This document shows, in pieces, positions 1 through 8,361 of a stretch of DNA of 48,507 nucleotides; within the stretch, counting starts at the first letter, position 1; each line of letters opens with the position of its first letter. Location: positions 1 through 48,507 of the forward strand of contig NZ_VITH01000026.1 in the NCBI RefSeq assembly GCF_007827815.1, written 5' to 3'. A program made the position numbers and the translations under genes. The notes under the pieces were generated by a model that saw only the letters and a list, made by a program, of their open reading frames with translations, was not told where the DNA came from and made no database searches. This DNA is from Azospirillum brasilense (GTDB lineage: Bacteria; Pseudomonadota; Alphaproteobacteria; Azospirillales; Azospirillaceae).

Positions 1-433
1 CGTCGGGGTAACTGTCGTAGACCCCATCGGCGTTGACCGCCACAAGCTCGCCGATGGACACCGCCGCCCTGCCCGATCCCGGCACGATGGGGATGGACCG
101 GTCGAACTGCGGCGGCTCCACCCGCCCTTCAAAATGGACGTTGGCCCGCGTGTCGTCCGGCCGGCTGGTCCAGTCCCGATCCGACCAGTCGATGCGGATC
201 GACGGCGGCGACGGCTGGCGATAGGGCAGCGTGCCCCAGGCGTAGGTGCCCTGGACGAGCGGCTTGCGCTCCACCGTCGCCGTGGCCCCGGTGGCGGGCT
301 GCATCTCGACCAGGAACACCACGTCGCACACGCTGTCTTGCGTGGCGGAGACGAAGGCCGGAGGGGACGGCAGGGCGGCAAAGCCCCGCGCGCCCGACGG
401 CACCGCGCCCCATGCTGAGGTTCCCCAGGTCAT
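1..433 (-). CDS. Phage tail protein, N-terminal 144 residues (partial)
   Basis: An open frame runs off the window edge. It begins with ATG at 433-431 and overlaps the stop codon of the tape measure gene as ATGA, so it is translationally coupled to it. The protein starts MTWGTSAWGAV and continues through a polar beta-rich stretch, including IDWSDRDWTSRPDD and IGELVAVNADG near the truncated end. The second motif is of a kind found in tail and baseplate hub proteins of alphaproteobacterial siphoviruses. Position directly after the tape measure gene fits a distal tail or hub component. The family assignment is by memory of similar proteins and by position, so only tail protein is claimed. Confidence 0.75.
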   Translation of the reverse strand, partial: MTWGTSAWGAVPSGARGFAALPSPPAFVSATQDSVCDVVFLVEMQPATGATATVERKPLVQGTYAWGTLPYRQPSPPSIRIDWSDRDWTSRPDDTRANVHFEGRVEPPQFDRSIPIVPGSGRAAVSIGELVAVNADGVYDSYPD

Positions 434-3400
434 CACGCCGCCCCCGCCAGCTTGAGGTTTGTGCCGGTCCGCTTCTCGGCCCTCAGCTCCGCCACCTCCT
501 GACGGAGACGGCGAAGTTCGGACACCACTTCATTCGTGGACTGGCTGACCGCTCGCATGACCGGCAGCATGTCCACGTTGACCGTGACCTGTGGAGCCGC
601 CTGCGCGGTGGCTCCCGCCAGGATCTGCCGGGTCTGATCGGCGCTGAAGATCCGCGACGGGCCGGTCCACTCCAGCTCCGGCCCGCGCTCGCCGACGATG
701 CGGAGACCGCCGAGGTGATCGCCGCCGGTCGCGAAACCGGGCAGGCCCAGCTCGTGACCCAGGTTCTTCAGCGTGGAGGTGATCCAATCTTCCCGCTGGC
801 TGTACCCCTCCGTGCCCATGACCAGCACGGGCTTGGATGCGGACAGCAGGGCGTCGGCCGCCTTGGTGGCGCCCGAGATATCCCCGCTCTTCCGCGAGGC
901 CGACAGCGCGGCGTCGAACTGGCGCTGCGCCTCCTCCATCTTGGCGACCGGCGACAGGGACGACGCATCGCCCAGCTTCTGGCCGTTCAGCCAGGCCGTC
1001 AGACTATCGGCGGTGGACTGAACCGCCTTCTGGGCTTCCTTGGCTGCCGTGGTGGTGCCGCGCAGGCTGTCGGCCAGCCCTGCCATCACCGGGTCGAGGT
1101 CCTTGAAGTAGGACACCACGCCGTCGATTTGGCTGTTATCCAGTCCGTCGAGTATCCGCCGCGCCTGGGCGTCGTACAGCCTGACGTAGTCCTCCGGCTT
1201 CACACCCGCCTTTAGGGCGTCGGTGGCGCCGGCATCCCAGGTCTTGCGCACGTCGGCCAGTTGGTTCAGGAAACCTTTGTCGTTCGCCTCGTTGAGGTTC
1301 GCGGCGAAGGTGTCCCGCACCCCCTTGTTGATGCGCTCCAGGCCTTTCTCCTGGATCGCATCAACGGTCTTGGCCAGATCCGGGTTGACCTGCTCCAGCA
1401 CCGATTTCCAGGCCGCAAGCTGGCCGGTCAGGGTGGCCACAGCGGTTTCCGTCTCGGTGTAGGCCCGCGGGTTGGCGATGTCGTCCAGGATGCTGGAGAC
1501 CTGCCCGGACACCAGCGCCTTGTACTCGGCCGATGCGCCGATCTCGCCGGCCTTCTTCAGCTCCTCGAGCATGGGCTGCAGACCCTCACCGGCAGCCTTG
1601 AAGGCGGCCTTCTGAACGCCGCCCAGCGACTTGTCGAGCCCATCCAGAGCGGTTGTCGTCGCCTCGATGCGCTTGGCCAGGGACAGGTAGCTGTTGATCT
1701 GCTCCAGGTCGGCGGACCCCTTCACCACGTCCGAGCCAAGCGCCCGCCCGACCAACCCGTCCGCCGACAGGCTGCCGACGATCTGCCGGATCAGCTCTTC
1801 GGGCGTCCGCACGCCGTTACCCTTGACCTTGTCGCCGCCGGTATAGAGCCCGTAGGTGCCGTCCGGCGCCCGCAGGCCATAGGCGTCCGCCATGCTGTTG
1901 AAGGCCGCGGCGATCTGCGCCGTAGCCTGCCGAACCCCGGTGGCATCGCCCTTGTTGTCCGCCGCGGACGGCCCTTCGGCGAACCGTCCACCGCTGACCA
2001 CGACGTTGCCCTGGGCGTTGGGGCCGACCGAGGCTTTTTGGGTGCCGATCAGCCCGCCCAGCCCGCCGGCGCCACCGCCAATCAGCGCACCGACAAGCGT
2101 CCCGACGCCGGGGAACACCCATGTTCCCATAGCGGCACCGGCGGCCGCCCCGGCACCCGCCCCGGAGAGCCCGCCGACCACCTTGCTGTTGGTCGAGGTG
2201 CCGGCCCAACCGCCAAGCAAAGAGCCCGCCGCGAAGCCGGCGCCGGCGGTGCCCAGCACACCGCCAAGCGTGGCGCCGGCCGTCCCAGACGCACCGGTCG
2301 TGGTACCGGAATAGGAGGCGTTGAGCGCGGCGGTGTTGCCCGCGTTGACGACGCCGTTCGCCGCGTTCAGGGACCCGGCCTGCACCAAGCCCGGACCCGC
2401 CAAGGCCGGGTTGGCAACCAGGGTTCCCGTGTAGGCCGCTGCGCCGGTCGAGGACATGCCCACGGCCGATCCCCAAACCGGGGTGTTCATCAGCGCGTCG
2501 AATCCGCCCGTCAGCCCCAGCTTGTCACCCGCCCAGGAGAGCGCCTTCCCTGCTCCCCAGTTGGTGGCCATATCGGTGGCCTGACCGGTCAGCCCGGCGG
2601 CACCGTTCTGGTTGGCGGCGTTCATGTTGGCCGCCGTGGCCGGACCCTGGATGCCGAACAGGCTTGGGACAGCTCCTACCACCGTCGTCATGATGGGCAT
2701 GACGAACTGGTTTTCCAGGAAGCCAAGGGCAATCCGCTTGCCGATGGTCTTGCCGACATCCCGCCACTTTGCCTCGCGATCCAAGAGGGCCTCGGTGACG
2801 TCGCGCGACATCTCCTTCGCCTCCCCCTGGACTTCCAGCCGGAATGCCTTGATGGCCTGGGTGTCGGCGATCTGCTCCTGGAGACGGACCCATTCGGCCA
2901 CGTTCTCCGCCGTGGTCGTTTTCGCGAGTTCCCCCGCCTCCTGCTGGATCTGGAAGGACTTCAACGCCCGCGCGCGAACCGGCTCGGCCTGCCCCATCAG
3001 GGACAGTTCCTGCTGGGCGTAGGCGAGCTGCCGCTTGGAGGAATCCAGCACCGCGGCGTCAGCGGCAGTGGCCCGCCACTTCTCCTGTTCCCGGACCTTT
3101 CCGGCGATGGCCTTGCCCTCCGCCGTCGACGCGGTGGTATGGGCTTTCGAAAGAGCCTCCGCGATCTTGGTCTGAGTGTTCGCCTCCCGCTGCGCCTCGA
3201 CGCTCTGCCCGACCACACCGGCCAGCCGTTGCTGCTCGGCGATACCGCGATCCAGTTCCTCCGACACCTTGGCGTAGGCTTTGGCGTCACGTTCCGCTTG
3301 GCTTTCGGCCTTGCGGCTGGCGGCGTTGGCGGCCGTCTGCTCGTCAGCGCGCTGCTGTTCGAGCCGGTAGGCCTCCACGGCCTTCGCCGCGATCCGGTTG

Positions 3401-4728
3401 GCCTCCGCCGTCGCATCGAGGGTGGACAGGCCGGAGTGGATGGCGTCGTCATAGGCCTTGCTGCGCGCCTGCGTCCTGACCTGCTCCTCCCCATAGGCCT
3501 TCATGGCGGCCTCGCCGCCCTTCAGCGCCTGGATCTTTGCGTCAAGGTCGCGTTCGGTGGTGAACAGGGATGCCCCGGCCTTCGCCTGTGACGTCGCCAA
3601 TTCAGCCGCCGCCTTCGCCGCCTCCCGGGCCGCATCGGCATAGCCCAGCAACGCCTTCTGCGCCGGCGTCGCCCGCCCCTCCAGATCGGCCATGCGCGCC
3701 TCGGCGACGCGCAGGGCCTCCCCGGTCTCCAGCAACGCGCGGATGTCCTCGTCGCGCATCAGCTTGATGGCGCCTTTCTCGTTCAGCGCTTGGAGCTTGC
3801 CCAGGAAGCCGGCGAGGTCTTTATCCTGTCCAAGCTGCTGCAGGGCGCTCAGCGACGCAGGTACGTCCTTCGCGCCCGCCATCGTGGCGTTTCGGATGGT
3901 GTCCCACGCCGACTTCTGGTCCTTCGCCTGTTTCTCGGTCAGGGTGGCGATATCGGCCTGCAGGGCGAGCTTCGAGAGGGCGCGCAGCTCTCCACCAAGG
4001 GCGCGATAGCTGTCCGTCAACGTTTCAATGGCGGCGCCGGATTCCCTCGCCCGCCCTTCGAAGATCCCCAACACATCGCCGAAGGTATCGATTTCCTTCG
4101 CCGACTTTTTCGTCTCATCGCCGAGCGTGAAGAGCACGCCGGCCGCGACAGAGGCGATCGACACGACGGTACCGATGGCGATGCCCATTGGGCCGAATGC
4201 CGATGCAATTTGCGGTCCCTGCTGCGCCAGGATGATGAAGGCGGACGTGCCCATCTGGGCCTGCACAGCCACGTCCTGAAGCTGAAGGCCCATGTTGCCG
4301 AGTGCACCCTTGAACCGGCCCGTCGAGGCTGCGGCGTTATCGTTGGCAACGGCATAGCCCGACAGCTTCTGGCGAAGCTGGTCGAGGACGCGAATCTTCT
4401 CCTCTTCGTCCGCGACTCCTTGGCGCACCGCCCGGTTAAGGTCAGCCTCGGCGCGAGCCAACCGCTGCATGGCGCGCTCGTTGTCATCGGCCACTGCCTT
4501 CCATTTCTGGAGCGCCCCCCACGCGCTTTCCTGCGCACGGCTTAGCTTCACCGTGGCCTCATCCAGCAGCCTGAGGCCGCTCACCTGCTTCGTCGCCGCG
4601 GCAGTCGCCTTGTCCGATGCGGTCGCCATGCCGTCCATGGCTCGGGAGACGTTCTGCGCCCCGGCAACGGCCTTCGAATCATCCACGACGACTTCGTGAA
4701 TGAGCGCCTGCGCGAGTTCAACGGCCAT
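433..4728 (-). CDS. Tail tape measure protein
   Basis: This 1431-residue protein sets tail length and is ejected during DNA injection. It is alanine-rich and largely alpha-helical, with coiled-coil stretches over about residues 30-140 and 360-620. A hydrophobic segment lies near residues 160-210, and a long glycine-rich hydrophobic tract lies near residues 835-895, as expected of tape measure proteins that contact membrane. The C-terminus resumes coiled coil. I start it at ATG 4728 because a GGGGGAG ribosome site lies just upstream; the same frame opens further upstream at 4779 without such a site. It follows the tail tube and chaperone genes, the standard siphovirus order, and its stop overlaps the next gene. 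Confidence 0.93.
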   Translation of the reverse strand: MAVELAQALIHEVVVDDSKAVAGAQNVSRAMDGMATASDKATAAATKQVSGLRLLDEATVKLSRAQESAWGALQKWKAVADDNERAMQRLARAEADLNRAVRQGVADEEEKIRVLDQLRQKLSGYAVANDNAAASTGRFKGALGNMGLQLQDVAVQAQMGTSAFIILAQQGPQIASAFGPMGIAIGTVVSIASVAAGVLFTLGDETKKSAKEIDTFGDVLGIFEGRARESGAAIETLTDSYRALGGELRALSKLALQADIATLTEKQAKDQKSAWDTIRNATMAGAKDVPASLSALQQLGQDKDLAGFLGKLQALNEKGAIKLMRDEDIRALLETGEALRVAEARMADLEGRATPAQKALLGYADAAREAAKAAAELATSQAKAGASLFTTERDLDAKIQALKGGEAAMKAYGEEQVRTQARSKAYDDAIHSGLSTLDATAEANRIAAKAVEAYRLEQQRADEQTAANAASRKAESQAERDAKAYAKVSEELDRGIAEQQRLAGVVGQSVEAQREANTQTKIAEALSKAHTTASTAEGKAIAGKVREQEKWRATAADAAVLDSSKRQLAYAQQELSLMGQAEPVRARALKSFQIQQEAGELAKTTTAENVAEWVRLQEQIADTQAIKAFRLEVQGEAKEMSRDVTEALLDREAKWRDVGKTIGKRIALGFLENQFVMPIMTTVVGAVPSLFGIQGPATAANMNAANQNGAAGLTGQATDMATNWGAGKALSWAGDKLGLTGGFDALMNTPVWGSAVGMSSTGAAAYTGTLVANPALAGPGLVQAGSLNAANGVVNAGNTAALNASYSGTTTGASGTAGATLGGVLGTAGAGFAAGSLLGGWAGTSTNSKVVGGLSGAGAGAAAGAAMGTWVFPGVGTLVGALIGGGAGGLGGLIGTQKASVGPNAQGNVVVSGGRFAEGPSAADNKGDATGVRQATAQIAAAFNSMADAYGLRAPDGTYGLYTGGDKVKGNGVRTPEELIRQIVGSLSADGLVGRALGSDVVKGSADLEQINSYLSLAKRIEATTTALDGLDKSLGGVQKAAFKAAGEGLQPMLEELKKAGEIGASAEYKALVSGQVSSILDDIANPRAYTETETAVATLTGQLAAWKSVLEQVNPDLAKTVDAIQEKGLERINKGVRDTFAANLNEANDKGFLNQLADVRKTWDAGATDALKAGVKPEDYVRLYDAQARRILDGLDNSQIDGVVSYFKDLDPVMAGLADSLRGTTTAAKEAQKAVQSTADSLTAWLNGQKLGDASSLSPVAKMEEAQRQFDAALSASRKSGDISGATKAADALLSASKPVLVMGTEGYSQREDWITSTLKNLGHELGLPGFATGGDHLGGLRIVGERGPELEWTGPSRIFSADQTRQILAGATAQAAPQVTVNVDMLPVMRAVSQSTNEVVSELRRLRQEVAELRAEKRTGTNLKLAGAA

Positions 4729-4743
4729 GGGTGATCTCCCCCA

Positions 4744-4777
4744 GAAATAGGAAAGGCGCCGCGGAACTCCGGGCGCC
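4744..4777 (-). terminator. Hairpin with T-rich flank upstream of tape measure gene
   Basis: GGCGCC at 4755-4760 pairs with 4772-4777, extended by CGG/CCG with an AACT loop. Read on the minus strand it is followed by TTTCCTATTTC. It resembles an intrinsic terminator, although the T tract is broken. It separates the tape measure gene from the chaperone and cargo gene. Confidence 0.45.
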
Positions 4778-4857
4778 ATTGCAGAAATTTAGACACCAAA
4801 CGATAGACTCAACCGTTGGCATGCGTCAGCATACTGATCCCATCGCATGAGGATGTC

Positions 4858-5337
4858 ATGATCAGAGTAGCCGCTTTTCTTGTGGTAGCAGCTTTCGCAT
4901 CACCCGCCGCGTCCGACTGGCAGTACACGAAGTGGGGGATGTCCCCGCAGAGTGTACTCGCAGCATCTAAAGGCAGTGCCGTCGCCGTCACACAAGCCGA
5001 AGCAGGAGGGCTAAGGATCGCTGGGCTCGGGTTGGAGGCCAAATACAAGTTCCCCTACAAGTCCGGCAACTATGATTTTGATGGTATATTTTATTTTAAG
5101 AACGACAAGTTATCCGCCGTATCTTTAACGTTGAGAGATATGACGCAAAGCGCTTCTTTGCTACAATCTCTTACTGGACTTTACGGGGCGGCAATAGAGC
5201 AAAACAATAAATTTGGCCCTCATAGAGTTTGGCGTGATGTAAAATCAAGCAATTTAGTCGACTATCATCAGCTTTCCGACATCTCGACAAGAATCATGTA
5301 TACGCCTGCAGGCGGATCGGATGCTTCCGGACTGTGA
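4858..5337 (+). CDS. Small exported protein, prophage cargo gene
   Basis: The predicted 159-residue product begins with a signal peptide (MIRVAAFLVVAAFASPAAS, then DWQYTKWGMSPQSV). The likely cleavage is after the AAS near residue 19. An AGGA ribosome site precedes ATG 4858; an upstream in-frame start at 4816 would bury the signal peptide. The gene is on the opposite strand to the surrounding tail genes, and its second half is clearly richer in A+T than the neighbours. Both are typical of a cargo (moron) gene expressed independently in the lysogen. A weak promoter candidate (TTGCAG, 17 bases, GATAGA) lies at 4779-4807. Function unknown; the mature part looks like a small periplasmic beta-rich protein. 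Confidence 0.7.
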   Translation: MIRVAAFLVVAAFASPAASDWQYTKWGMSPQSVLAASKGSAVAVTQAEAGGLRIAGLGLEAKYKFPYKSGNYDFDGIFYFKNDKLSAVSLTLRDMTQSASLLQSLTGLYGAAIEQNNKFGPHRVWRDVKSSNLVDYHQLSDISTRIMYTPAGGSDASGL

Positions 5338-5367
5338 GGATGGCGACTTTAACCTGAGCATCCACCC

Positions 5368-6122
5368 TCACCCCTCCGGCTGCCCCTTGCTGCCCTTGCT
5401 CGCCTCCGCCTTCAGGAATTCGTCGTCGATAGCCCGCACGAACCGGACAAAGCGCCGGAGGTTCTGCGGGTCGGTGTCGCCGTCGATGTCCTTGGCGTAG
5501 GCCAGCATGGCGGTCATGGGGATGGCGCCAACGGCCATTCCCACAGGACGATCCCCGGACAGGTCCTGGAAGGCCCGCCAGAACCGCCGCAGACCGGGAT
5601 TGAGATCGGGCGCATCGAGAAGGACGGGAGGGAACTCCTCGTCGTCCTCGATGCAGGCCCGGCCGATCTCCTCCGCCCGCCGGCCCCAGGTGAAGGTCCA
5701 GCGGGCGAAGGCCCTTAGTTTCCCTCCGCTGCCTGATCGGCGGCGGCCTGGAAGTTGCCCTCATCCAGGGCGATGCCCAGCACCTTGGACCGGAACGCCT
5801 TGTACTTCGGTTGGCCCAGCAGGTCGCCGAGGCGCTTCTGATCCTCCGGCTTGGCGAGATCCACCTCGAAGGGCTTCTTGTCCACCGTGAAGCCGACGAA
5901 CTCGGTCAGCAGGCCCTGAGCCAGCCAGTTCGCGTTGATCTTGGCCTGGATCTCCGCCGGCACTTCCTTCCAGGAGGCATAGGGCTTCCACAGCCGCTCG
6001 CGCACCTTCTGCGCGCGGTCGGCGCCGGCGCTGCGGACGCAGATGTGCGTGCCGCCGCCGAACTCGATCTTCTTGCCGTTCTCGTAGGTGGCGGGGTCCA
6101 CGGCGAAATCGTTCAGATCCAT
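5368..6122 (-). CDS. Tail assembly chaperone, long form made by -1 frameshift
   Basis: In long-tailed phages a chaperone is made in a short and a long form by -1 frameshifting (gpG and gpGT of lambda) and helps load the tape measure with tail tube subunits. The upstream frame ends in GGA AAC TAA. A slip of one base on GGGAAAC at 5724-5718 joins it to a frame without its own start that reads LRAFARWTFTWGRRAEEIGR and ends at TGA 5370-5368. The extension is about 116 residues, giving about 251 in total. It lies between the tail tube and tape measure genes, the usual place. The frame is visible from direct translation; its use in the cell is inferred from the phage family. Confidence 0.85.
5715..6122 (-). 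CDS. Tail assembly chaperone, short form (gpG-like)
   Basis: The 135-residue protein MDLNDFAVDPATYENGKK... is acidic and helical, as expected of the short chaperone that binds the tape measure protein during tail assembly. AAAGGA lies about 10 bases upstream of ATG 6122. The stop TAA at 5717-5715 directly follows the slippery heptamer, so most ribosomes would end here and a minority would make the long form. It lies downstream of the tail tube gene, after one small gene, and upstream of the tape measure gene. Confidence 0.85.
   Translation of the reverse strand: MDLNDFAVDPATYENGKKIEFGGGTHICVRSAGADRAQKVRERLWKPYASWKEVPAEIQAKINANWLAQGLLTEFVGFTVDKKPFEVDLAKPEDQKRLGDLLGQPKYKAFRSKVLGIALDEGNFQAAADQAAEGN
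5718..5724 (-). other. Programmed -1 frameshift site GGGAAAC
   Basis: The heptamer fits X XXY YYZ in the zero frame (G GGA AAC) and is followed immediately by TAA. Two possible stimulatory stems lie downstream: GGGC/GCCC at 5714-5711 and 5706-5703, and GCCCGC/GCGGGC at 5706-5701 and 5680-5675. They are mutually exclusive. Confidence 0.85.
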
Positions 6123-6167
6123 GATGATGGTGTCCTTTTGTCGGAAAGGGTCTGGGTATGGTGGGGA

Positions 6168-6557
6168 TCAGGCCGTTAGGCCCTTGACGGTCCACATGAC
6201 GGCCAGTTCGAGGGACTTCATGCCCTCGCCGAAGTAGTCGGTGCCCATCGTCGCCGAGAAGCCTGCAGCCAGGGCACCCGGCTCCAGCTGCGCGAAGCCG
6301 ACCTCAGCGGGCATGATGGTCGCCGCCTCCATCTCGACCGCGCTGATCCCATCGAGGCCGCTGATGACCGCGGACATCGGGTAGCGCAGATCGCGGGCTT
6401 GCTCGAACAGGGTCTCCAGTTCGGTGGCCTTGGTCTCGATCTGATCATGCAGCGCCTTCTCCTCGTCGGACAGGGCGCGGTACTGCGGGCGGAAGCGGCT
6501 CGGCGCGATGTCGCCGGCATGCCGTGCGTCGGGCTCGCCCTCGAAGACGTGAGCCAT
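6168..6557 (-). CDS. Acb2/Tad1 hairpin-like phage protein, possible anti-CBASS nucleotide sponge
   Basis: The 129-residue protein carries YRALSDEEKALHDQIETKA near residues 25-43 and ends in SLELAVMWTVKGLTA. I recognise these as the first helix and last helix (often written LEEAVMWAVK) of the Acb2/Tad1 hairpin family, whose studied members bind cyclic nucleotides and block host CBASS or Thoeris signalling. About 50 residues between the helices (MSAVISGLDGISAVEM...) are longer than in compact Acb2 proteins. A GAGGGA ribosome site precedes ATG 6557; the open frame upstream is unlikely to be translated. It lies between the tail tube and chaperone genes, so it is expressed late with the structural genes. 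Family assignment is by motif memory and function is inferred. A structural role cannot be excluded. Confidence 0.5.
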   Translation of the reverse strand: MAHVFEGEPDARHAGDIAPSRFRPQYRALSDEEKALHDQIETKATELETLFEQARDLRYPMSAVISGLDGISAVEMEAATIMPAEVGFAQLEPGALAAGFSATMGTDYFGEGMKSLELAVMWTVKGLTA

Positions 6558-6686
6558 TGATTCGGTCCCTCTGTCGGAAAGGAATGTGGGGTGGGCGGGG
6601 TCCGACACCCCCGCCCATGCGCGCATGCGCTCCCCATCCCCGGAGGGATCGGGTCCTGTGTCGGCAGGGATAGGTAGTCGTCCGGC

Positions 6687-7868
6687 TTACGGCCCGGCGA
6701 AACGATCGATCTGCATCGTGCAGCCGGTGACCGGATCGGGGTCGGCGCCCCATTCGAACCGGGCCATGACGTCGCTGTTCGCGCCGCCGGCCGTGATGGT
6801 GGACTTGCCCAGCACCACCACCGGATAGGTGACGATGTAGGTGTTGCCGGCGCCGTCGGTGACGCGGTAGCTCGTGTTCACCTCGGCCTCGGCCTTGTAC
6901 TTGTCGTAGAGGGCGTAATCGCTGAAGTAGGCCTCCAGCGTGCCGTTCGCGGTCAGGGTGCCCTTGCGCATTCCCTGCGCCTTGGTGCCATCCACCGTCG
7001 AGGTGGAGACGGCGTACTGCGCCGCGGCGCCCTCCTTCTGGAAGGTCGAGTTCACGGACATGATCTTCGCCGCCAGGGCGCCGCCGTCCAGGGCCACGGA
7101 CTTGAGATGGGTCACCACGCTCATGACCTTGTTCGTCGGCGCCGCGGTAAAGCCGGAGCCCAGCGCGGCGACTTGCTTTTCCTCGCTCCGACAGAGGGCA
7201 TCGAGCGTGCCGGAGAAGAAGTCGCCACGGGCCGCGTTGATCTGGCCGCCGGTGAAGTAGGTTCCGGGATAGGCGAAACCCAGCGAGGCGCCCAGACGCT
7301 TCTGGATGGTGAAGCTGGTGAACGTCGTGCCGTTGCGCAGCATCGTGCCGGTAATCGTGACCGCGGCACCGGCCGCCGCTGTGGTGGCGCCACCCTCCAG
7401 CGTCACCGCCGTCCCGGTCGCGGCGGTAACCCGCTTGAAGCCGTTGTTGGCCGGGGCCGTGGCGCCAGCGATCTTGATCCACTGCCCGACGGCGATGGTG
7501 GAGAACTTGCCGGCGGTGGCGCTCGACAGGCCGGTGGAGGTGAACGCGATGTCGGTGCCGGTGATGTTCAGCGCCGTCGACCAAGCACCATTGACTGCAC
7601 CCGCCCAGAGGTCATCGACGTTGCCGTGGCTGATGCCGAACTGGATGTTGCCCGAAGCGGACACGTCCTGCGTCACCGCGGCGGCGGCCTGCCCATCCGC
7701 GCGGATCTCCGGCGGGCGGGTGCGGTTCTTGCTCTCGGAGAAGCCCTCCGAATTCACGCGAAATTTCTGATACGCACCCGTCGGCGACGTGCCCCAGGTC
7801 GTTTCCGCGGCGTAGGACAGCTCCAGATCGTTGCTGTCGGCGCCGGCCTGATAGCCGGTGGTCGGCAT
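6687..7868 (-). CDS. Major tail tube protein
   Basis: The 393-residue protein opens MPTTGYQAGADSNDLELSYA, followed by ETTWGTSPTGAYQKFRVNSEG, typical of siphovirus tail tube subunits. It is beta-rich and ends with a conserved-looking strand region (FEWGADPDPVTGCTMQIDRF). Residues about 100-185 form a serine, threonine and alanine-rich insert resembling a surface-exposed beta domain. Six proteins like this form each ring of the tail tube. It follows the tail terminator gene, with a terminator-like hairpin between them, and precedes the chaperone genes. The 129 bases after its stop hold only a small hairpin at 6636-6649. Confidence 0.9.
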   Translation of the reverse strand: MPTTGYQAGADSNDLELSYAAETTWGTSPTGAYQKFRVNSEGFSESKNRTRPPEIRADGQAAAAVTQDVSASGNIQFGISHGNVDDLWAGAVNGAWSTALNITGTDIAFTSTGLSSATAGKFSTIAVGQWIKIAGATAPANNGFKRVTAATGTAVTLEGGATTAAAGAAVTITGTMLRNGTTFTSFTIQKRLGASLGFAYPGTYFTGGQINAARGDFFSGTLDALCRSEEKQVAALGSGFTAAPTNKVMSVVTHLKSVALDGGALAAKIMSVNSTFQKEGAAAQYAVSTSTVDGTKAQGMRKGTLTANGTLEAYFSDYALYDKYKAEAEVNTSYRVTDGAGNTYIVTYPVVVLGKSTITAGGANSDVMARFEWGADPDPVTGCTMQIDRFAGP

Positions 7869-7884
7869 GGCCTTCTCTCCTCAA

Positions 7885-7909
7885 AGAAAAAGGCCCGCCG
7901 AAGCGAGCC
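7885..7909 (-). terminator. Intrinsic terminator between tail terminator and tail tube genes
   Basis: On the minus strand GGCTCGC and GCGGGCC (7909-7903 and 7898-7892) pair around a TTCG tetraloop, followed by TTTTTCT. It is a convincing Rho-independent terminator lying inside the late operon, directly before the highly expressed tail tube gene. Confidence 0.75.
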
Positions 7910-7935
7910 CGTTGGGATTGGTGGGAGGCAGCCGT

Positions 7936-8361
7936 CTATGGACTGCCGATGGACTGGTACCGGTAGCCGATGCCGAAGCTGACGCCCCACCAGGCGCCCT
8001 GCATGCCCTCCGGGGCGCGCTCTCCGGACTGGCCGGGCAGTCGGTTGCGGCACTCGACTCCATCGAACTCTTGGCCCTGGAAGATCGCCGCCGCAGCCTT
8101 AGCCAGGGCGTCCGCCAGATCGGGACCGTCGCCGGCTGGGGTGTAGATGTGGACCATGAAGGCGCCGACCTCATCCCACAGCGGGTTCTCGGCATCGCCG
8201 ATGTCCGCGCGATCATCGGCAGCGCCAGGGAAGCGGATGTCGATCCAGGGCCGCCCCTGCGGGTCGAAGGGCCGGTTCGGCTCCCGGATGGTGGCGTCAA
8301 CCGGGTCCCACAAAGTGGCGAGCCGGGCGCGCACCGCGGTCTTGACGGCCAAGCTGTTCAT
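7936..8361 (-). CDS. Tail terminator protein (DUF4128/gpU-like)
   Basis: The 141-residue protein begins MNSLAVKTAVRARLATLWDP and contains WIDIRFPGAADDRADIGD and a central FMVHIYTPAGDGPDLADALA. This is the pattern of minor tail proteins that cap the tail tube and stop its polymerisation. Size and position between the neck protein and tail tube genes agree. Its ATG overlaps the stop of the neck gene as ATGA at 8361-8358. The family is assigned from pattern and gene order. Confidence 0.75.
   Translation of the reverse strand: MNSLAVKTAVRARLATLWDPVDATIREPNRPFDPQGRPWIDIRFPGAADDRADIGDAENPLWDEVGAFMVHIYTPAGDGPDLADALAKAAAAIFQGQEFDGVECRNRLPGQSGERAPEGMQGAWWGVSFGIGYRYQSIGSP

Noticed and set aside
1261..3591. 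Long plus-strand frame of 776 codons opposite the tape measure gene
   Set aside because: Composition is the arginine, glycine and histidine-rich pattern of a GC-rich shadow frame; no ribosome site or family similarity, while the opposite strand is a clear tape measure protein.
5294..5764. Minus-strand frame of 156 codons at the chaperone locus
   Set aside because: It is the third frame across the frameshift extension; the -1 frame gives a sensible protein and this one is arginine/proline-rich without a ribosome site.
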